This document shows, in pieces, positions 5,841 through 8,395 of a stretch of 8,395 bases of DNA (position 1 is the stretch's first letter; each line of letters begins with the position of its first letter). The DNA is from Woeseiaceae bacterium (GTDB lineage Bacteria; Pseudomonadota; Gammaproteobacteria; Steroidobacterales; Woeseiaceae). Where the stretch lies: assembly GCA_022615525.1 (NCBI GenBank), contig JAKEGN010000186.1:1-8395 (forward strand), read 5' to 3'. A program made the position numbers and the translations under genes. The notes beneath the pieces were generated by a model. That model was given only the letters and a program-made list of their open reading frames with translations, searched no databases and had not been told where the DNA came from.

Positions 5841-7766
5841 ATGGCAAAGGTTATCGGTATAGACCTGGGTACCACCAACTCCTGCGTAGCAGTGATGGAA
5901 GGGAACAAGCCCAAGGTCATCGAAAACAGCGAAGGCGATCGTACTACGCCCTCGATCGTTGCTTTCAGCAAGGACGACCAGGTACTGATCGGCCAGTCGG
6001 CGAAACGACAGGCCGTCACCAATCCACGCAACACCCTGTATGCGGTCAAGCGGCTCATCGGCCGTCGATTCGACGACGAAGTCGTGCAACGCGATATCGG
6101 CATGGTGCCGTACAAGATCGTCAAAGCCGATAACGGCGATGCGTGGGTTGACGTCAACGGTTCCAAGATGGCGCCGCCGGAGATTTCCGCGCGAGTGCTG
6201 ATGAAAATGAAGAAAACGGCTGAGGACTACCTGGGTCATGAAGTGACCGAGGCTGTCGTCACCGTCCCCGCCTACTTCAATGACTCGCAACGCCAGGCAA
6301 CCAAGGACGCCGGCAAGATCGCCGGCCTGGACGTGAAGCGCATCATCAACGAACCGACCGCGGCCGCACTTGCCTATGGCATGGACAAAAAGCGCGGCGA
6401 CTCGAAGATCGCCGTTTACGATCTGGGCGGTGGCACGTTCGATATCTCCATCATCGAAATCGCGGAAGTGGACGGCGAACACCAGTTCGAAGTCCTCGCC
6501 ACCAATGGCGATACCTTCCTCGGCGGTGAGGACTTCGACATGCGGGTAATCGAGTACCTGAGCTCGGAGTTCCAGCGCGAGAGCGGGGTGGACATCACCA
6601 AGGATCCGCTGGCGATGCAGAGGCTCAAGGAGGCCGCAGAAAAGGCCAAGATCGAGTTGTCGTCATCACAGCAGACGGAAATAAACCTGCCGTACATCAC
6701 GGCGGATGCCAGTGGGCCGAAACACCTGAATATCAAATTGACGCGGGCGAAACTCGAATCGCTGGTCGATGAACTGATCACGAAAACGATCGGTCCCTGC
6801 AAGATCGCGTTGAAGGACGCCGGACTGAAAGTCAGTGAAATCGACGACGTGATCCTGGTCGGTGGCCAGACGCGCATGCCGAAGGTGCAGCAGGCAGTGC
6901 AGAACTTCTTCGGCAAGGAGCCGCGCCGCGACGTGAATCCGGACGAGGCGGTGGCGGTCGGCGCAGCTATTCAGGGTGGTGTACTTGCCGGCGACGTCAA
7001 GGACGTGCTGTTGCTGGACGTTACGCCGCTCTCACTGGGCATCGAGACGCTTGGCGGTGTCATGACCAAGCTCATAGAGAAGAACACGACCATTCCGGCG
7101 AACGCCGAGCAGGTCTTCTCGACGGCGGACGACAACCAGACGGCGGTAACGATTCATGTCCTGCAGGGCGAGCGAGAGCGGGCGCGGGACAACAAGTCGC
7201 TGGGAAGATTCGATCTCGCCGACATTCCGCTGGCACCGCGCGGCTTGCCGCAGATCCAGGTGACTTTCGACATTGATGCGAACGGTATCCTGAACGTCTC
7301 GGCCAAAGACAAGGCAACGGGCAAGTCGCAGAACATCGTGATCAAGGCGTCGAGCGGATTGTCCGAGGAAGAGATCGAAAAGATGGTGGCGGATGCCGCA
7401 AGTCATGCGGAAGAGGACAAGAAGTTCCGCGAGCTTGTCGATGCGCGCAACCAGGCGGACGGTATGATTCATGCCGCCGAAAAGTCGCTGAAGGAACTGG
7501 GCGAGAAAGCATCCGGTGAGGACCGGCTTGCCGTGGAGTCGGCGGTGTCCGACCTCAAGGCGGTGCTGGACAGCGAGGACAAGGAAAAGATCCAGGCGCG
7601 AACCGCAAAACTTGCGGAAGCTTCGGCTACCATTGCACAGAAGCTGTACGCCGAAAAAGCGCAGCAGCCCGGAGACGGTGCCGATGCAGGCAAGGACAAG
7701 GCTGACGATGTTGTCGACGCCGAGTTCGAGGAAGTGGACGGCGACGACAAGTCGAAGCCGCACTGA
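5841..7766 (+). CDS. dnaK: Molecular chaperone DnaK (Hsp70)
   Basis: DnaK is the cytosolic ATP-driven chaperone that binds exposed hydrophobic stretches, helped by DnaJ and GrpE; with them it also controls sigma-32 stability in E. coli. The 641-residue protein (E. coli 638) keeps E. coli numbering closely. Phosphate loop 1 is IGIDLGTTNS (5-14), Lys70 is catalytic, Glu171 lies in NEPTAAALAYG, and phosphate loop 2 DLGGGTFDIS (194-203) includes Thr199, the autophosphorylation site. The adenosine motif is VILVGGQTRMPKVQ (337-350). The interdomain linker VLLLDV (389-394) has Asp393, and the substrate-binding beta-sandwich follows (about 395-505) with the helical lid after it. The tail ends DVVDAEFEEVDGDDKSKPH, an acidic variant of the usual EEV ending. 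The ATG at 5841 has GCGGAG ending 10 nt upstream. No key residue is missing. Confidence 0.99.
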   Translation: MAKVIGIDLGTTNSCVAVMEGNKPKVIENSEGDRTTPSIVAFSKDDQVLIGQSAKRQAVTNPRNTLYAVKRLIGRRFDDEVVQRDIGMVPYKIVKADNGDAWVDVNGSKMAPPEISARVLMKMKKTAEDYLGHEVTEAVVTVPAYFNDSQRQATKDAGKIAGLDVKRIINEPTAAALAYGMDKKRGDSKIAVYDLGGGTFDISIIEIAEVDGEHQFEVLATNGDTFLGGEDFDMRVIEYLSSEFQRESGVDITKDPLAMQRLKEAAEKAKIELSSSQQTEINLPYITADASGPKHLNIKLTRAKLESLVDELITKTIGPCKIALKDAGLKVSEIDDVILVGGQTRMPKVQQAVQNFFGKEPRRDVNPDEAVAVGAAIQGGVLAGDVKDVLLLDVTPLSLGIETLGGVMTKLIEKNTTIPANAEQVFSTADDNQTAVTIHVLQGERERARDNKSLGRFDLADIPLAPRGLPQIQVTFDIDANGILNVSAKDKATGKSQNIVIKASSGLSEEEIEKMVADAASHAEEDKKFRELVDARNQADGMIHAAEKSLKELGEKASGEDRLAVESAVSDLKAVLDSEDKEKIQARTAKLAEASATIAQKLYAEKAQQPGDGADAGKDKADDVVDAEFEEVDGDDKSKPH

Positions 7767-7791
7767 TATCGGCAAATAGGATGAAATGACC

Positions 7792-7821
7792 GGACCGGGC
7801 GCCAGTGATGGCGCCTGGTCC
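7792..7821 (+). promoter_or_regulatory. Strong hairpin between dnaK and dnaJ
   Basis: Arms 7792-7804 (begins GGACC, ends GCGCCA) and 7809-7821 pair over 13 consecutive positions with a single G-U wobble (7797/7816) around the loop GTGA, a GNRA-type tetraloop in RNA. Only TT follows after one base, so it is a poor intrinsic terminator. It ends 20 nt before the dnaJ ATG and leaves the AGGCGG at 7833-7838 free. Likely roles are partial termination, or a 3' end protecting dnaK mRNA and lowering dnaJ output; which one is inference. Confidence 0.75.
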
Positions 7822-7841
7822 TTGATACGTGCAGGCGGGAC

Positions 7842-8395
7842 ATGGCGAAGCGCGACTACTACGAAATTCTTGGCGTTTCCCGCGAGGCATCGGAAGCCGA
7901 AATCAAGAAGGCGTACCGGCGCCTCGCCATGAAGCATCATCCGGACAGGAATCAGGACGACGCGGAGTCCGGGAAGAAATTCAAGGAAGCCAAGGAGGCC
8001 TACGAGGTTCTCACGGATGCCGACCGGCGCGCCACCTATGACCGTTACGGTCACGACGGTTTGCGCGGGCCATCGGGTGGAGGCGGTTTTTCAGCCGAAG
8101 GATTCGGCGACATTTTTGGTGACGTGTTCGGCGATATCTTCGGCGGTGCGCGCCGGGGCGGCCGCAGCCAGGTTTTCCGCGGCGCAGACCTGGGCTACGA
8201 GCTGGAACTCGAACTGGAGCGCGCCGTCAGCGGCGACACGGTAACGATAGACGTACCGACCCAGGCTGCCTGCGCGGACTGCAACGGCTCCGGGGCGAGG
8301 AAAGGAACCGAACCTGCCCAGTGCACGACCTGCGGCGGAGCCGGCCAGGTGCGCATGCAGCAGGGCTTCTTCTCGATTCAGCAGACCTGCCCGGC
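7842..8395 (+). CDS. dnaJ: Chaperone protein DnaJ (Hsp40), 5' part
   Basis: DnaJ delivers substrates to DnaK and stimulates its ATPase. The frame runs from ATG 7842 off the window edge, giving 184 residues of an expected 375 or so. The J domain (1-70) begins MAKRDYYEILGVS and carries the essential HPD at 33-35. A Gly/Phe-rich region (about 71-108) includes GDIFGDVFGDIFGG, nearly the same as in E. coli. The zinc-binding region begins with CADCNGSG (144-151) and CTTCGGAG (161-168), and the third repeat starts at Cys183 as the window ends. This makes it a full class A DnaJ, not a J-domain co-chaperone. AGGCGG lies 3 nt before the ATG, so spacing is tight. It is probably transcribed with dnaK through the hairpin at 7792-7821. 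Confidence 0.97.
   Translation, partial: MAKRDYYEILGVSREASEAEIKKAYRRLAMKHHPDRNQDDAESGKKFKEAKEAYEVLTDADRRATYDRYGHDGLRGPSGGGGFSAEGFGDIFGDVFGDIFGGARRGGRSQVFRGADLGYELELELERAVSGDTVTIDVPTQAACADCNGSGARKGTEPAQCTTCGGAGQVRMQQGFFSIQQTCP

Noticed and set aside
5811..6482. 223-codon minus-strand frame opposite the start of dnaK
   Set aside because: Antisense shadow of conserved dnaK codons; composition rich in Arg/His/Asp as expected from reversed codons, with no family motif.
7781..7789. ATG AAA TGA mini-frame between dnaK and dnaJ
   Set aside because: Two codons only, with nothing to set it apart from chance.
7821..7848. CTTGATA before dnaJ as a third sigma-32 promoter
   Set aside because: The -35 half is present but no CCCC-type -10 lies at a usable distance; 13 bp downstream falls on the dnaJ start.
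7032..8054. 340-codon open frame on the minus strand across dnaK and dnaJ
   Set aside because: It lies antisense to two strongly conserved genes and has no recognisable domain. Long antisense frames are common opposite GC-rich hsp70 genes because of codon bias.

Overview
The window holds ordinary, conserved bacterial housekeeping genes, most likely from a gammaproteobacterium. The evidence is the gene set and order (rnfH / bamE / fur / recN / nadK / hrcA / grpE / dnaK / dnaJ) and a Fur protein of the Pseudomonas kind that lacks the CxxC zinc site. Known gammaproteobacterial maps show the same pieces: nadK-recN-bamE with convergent rnfH and a nearby grpE in Escherichia coli, and bamE(omlA)-fur-recN-grpE-dnaK-dnaJ in Pseudomonas. 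An hrcA next to grpE, which those two lack, recalls Xanthomonas-type genomes. I cannot place it below class level.

Layout. Positions 1-216 are the 3' end of rnfH (+), converging on bamE (-, 271-597) across a short spacer with a probable terminator. bamE and fur (+, 765-1184) are divergent. fur then converges on recN with 15 bp between the stop codons, and a hairpin plus T-run overlaps the end of fur. nadK (3794-2895) and recN (2891-1200) form a tight minus-strand pair, nadK first. Divergently from nadK runs the chaperone cluster hrcA (3959-5026), grpE (5170-5745), dnaK (5841-7766) and dnaJ (7842 to the window edge, truncated).

Functions. The minus-strand genes cover outer-membrane assembly (BamE), double-strand-break repair (RecN) and NADP supply (NadK). 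Fur is the iron-responsive repressor. HrcA is a heat-shock repressor, and GrpE, DnaK and DnaJ make up the Hsp70 folding machine. The clearest non-coding signals are two heat-shock sigma-32-type promoters with the same 13-bp spacer, one before grpE and one before dnaK. There is also a 13-bp-stem hairpin with a GNRA-type loop between dnaK and dnaJ. No CIRCE operator (the HrcA target) was seen, so HrcA probably acts elsewhere, while this operon looks sigma-32 driven.

I found no mobile element, CRISPR array, tRNA, rRNA or defence gene, and no convincing previously undescribed system. The points worth a second look are regulatory.
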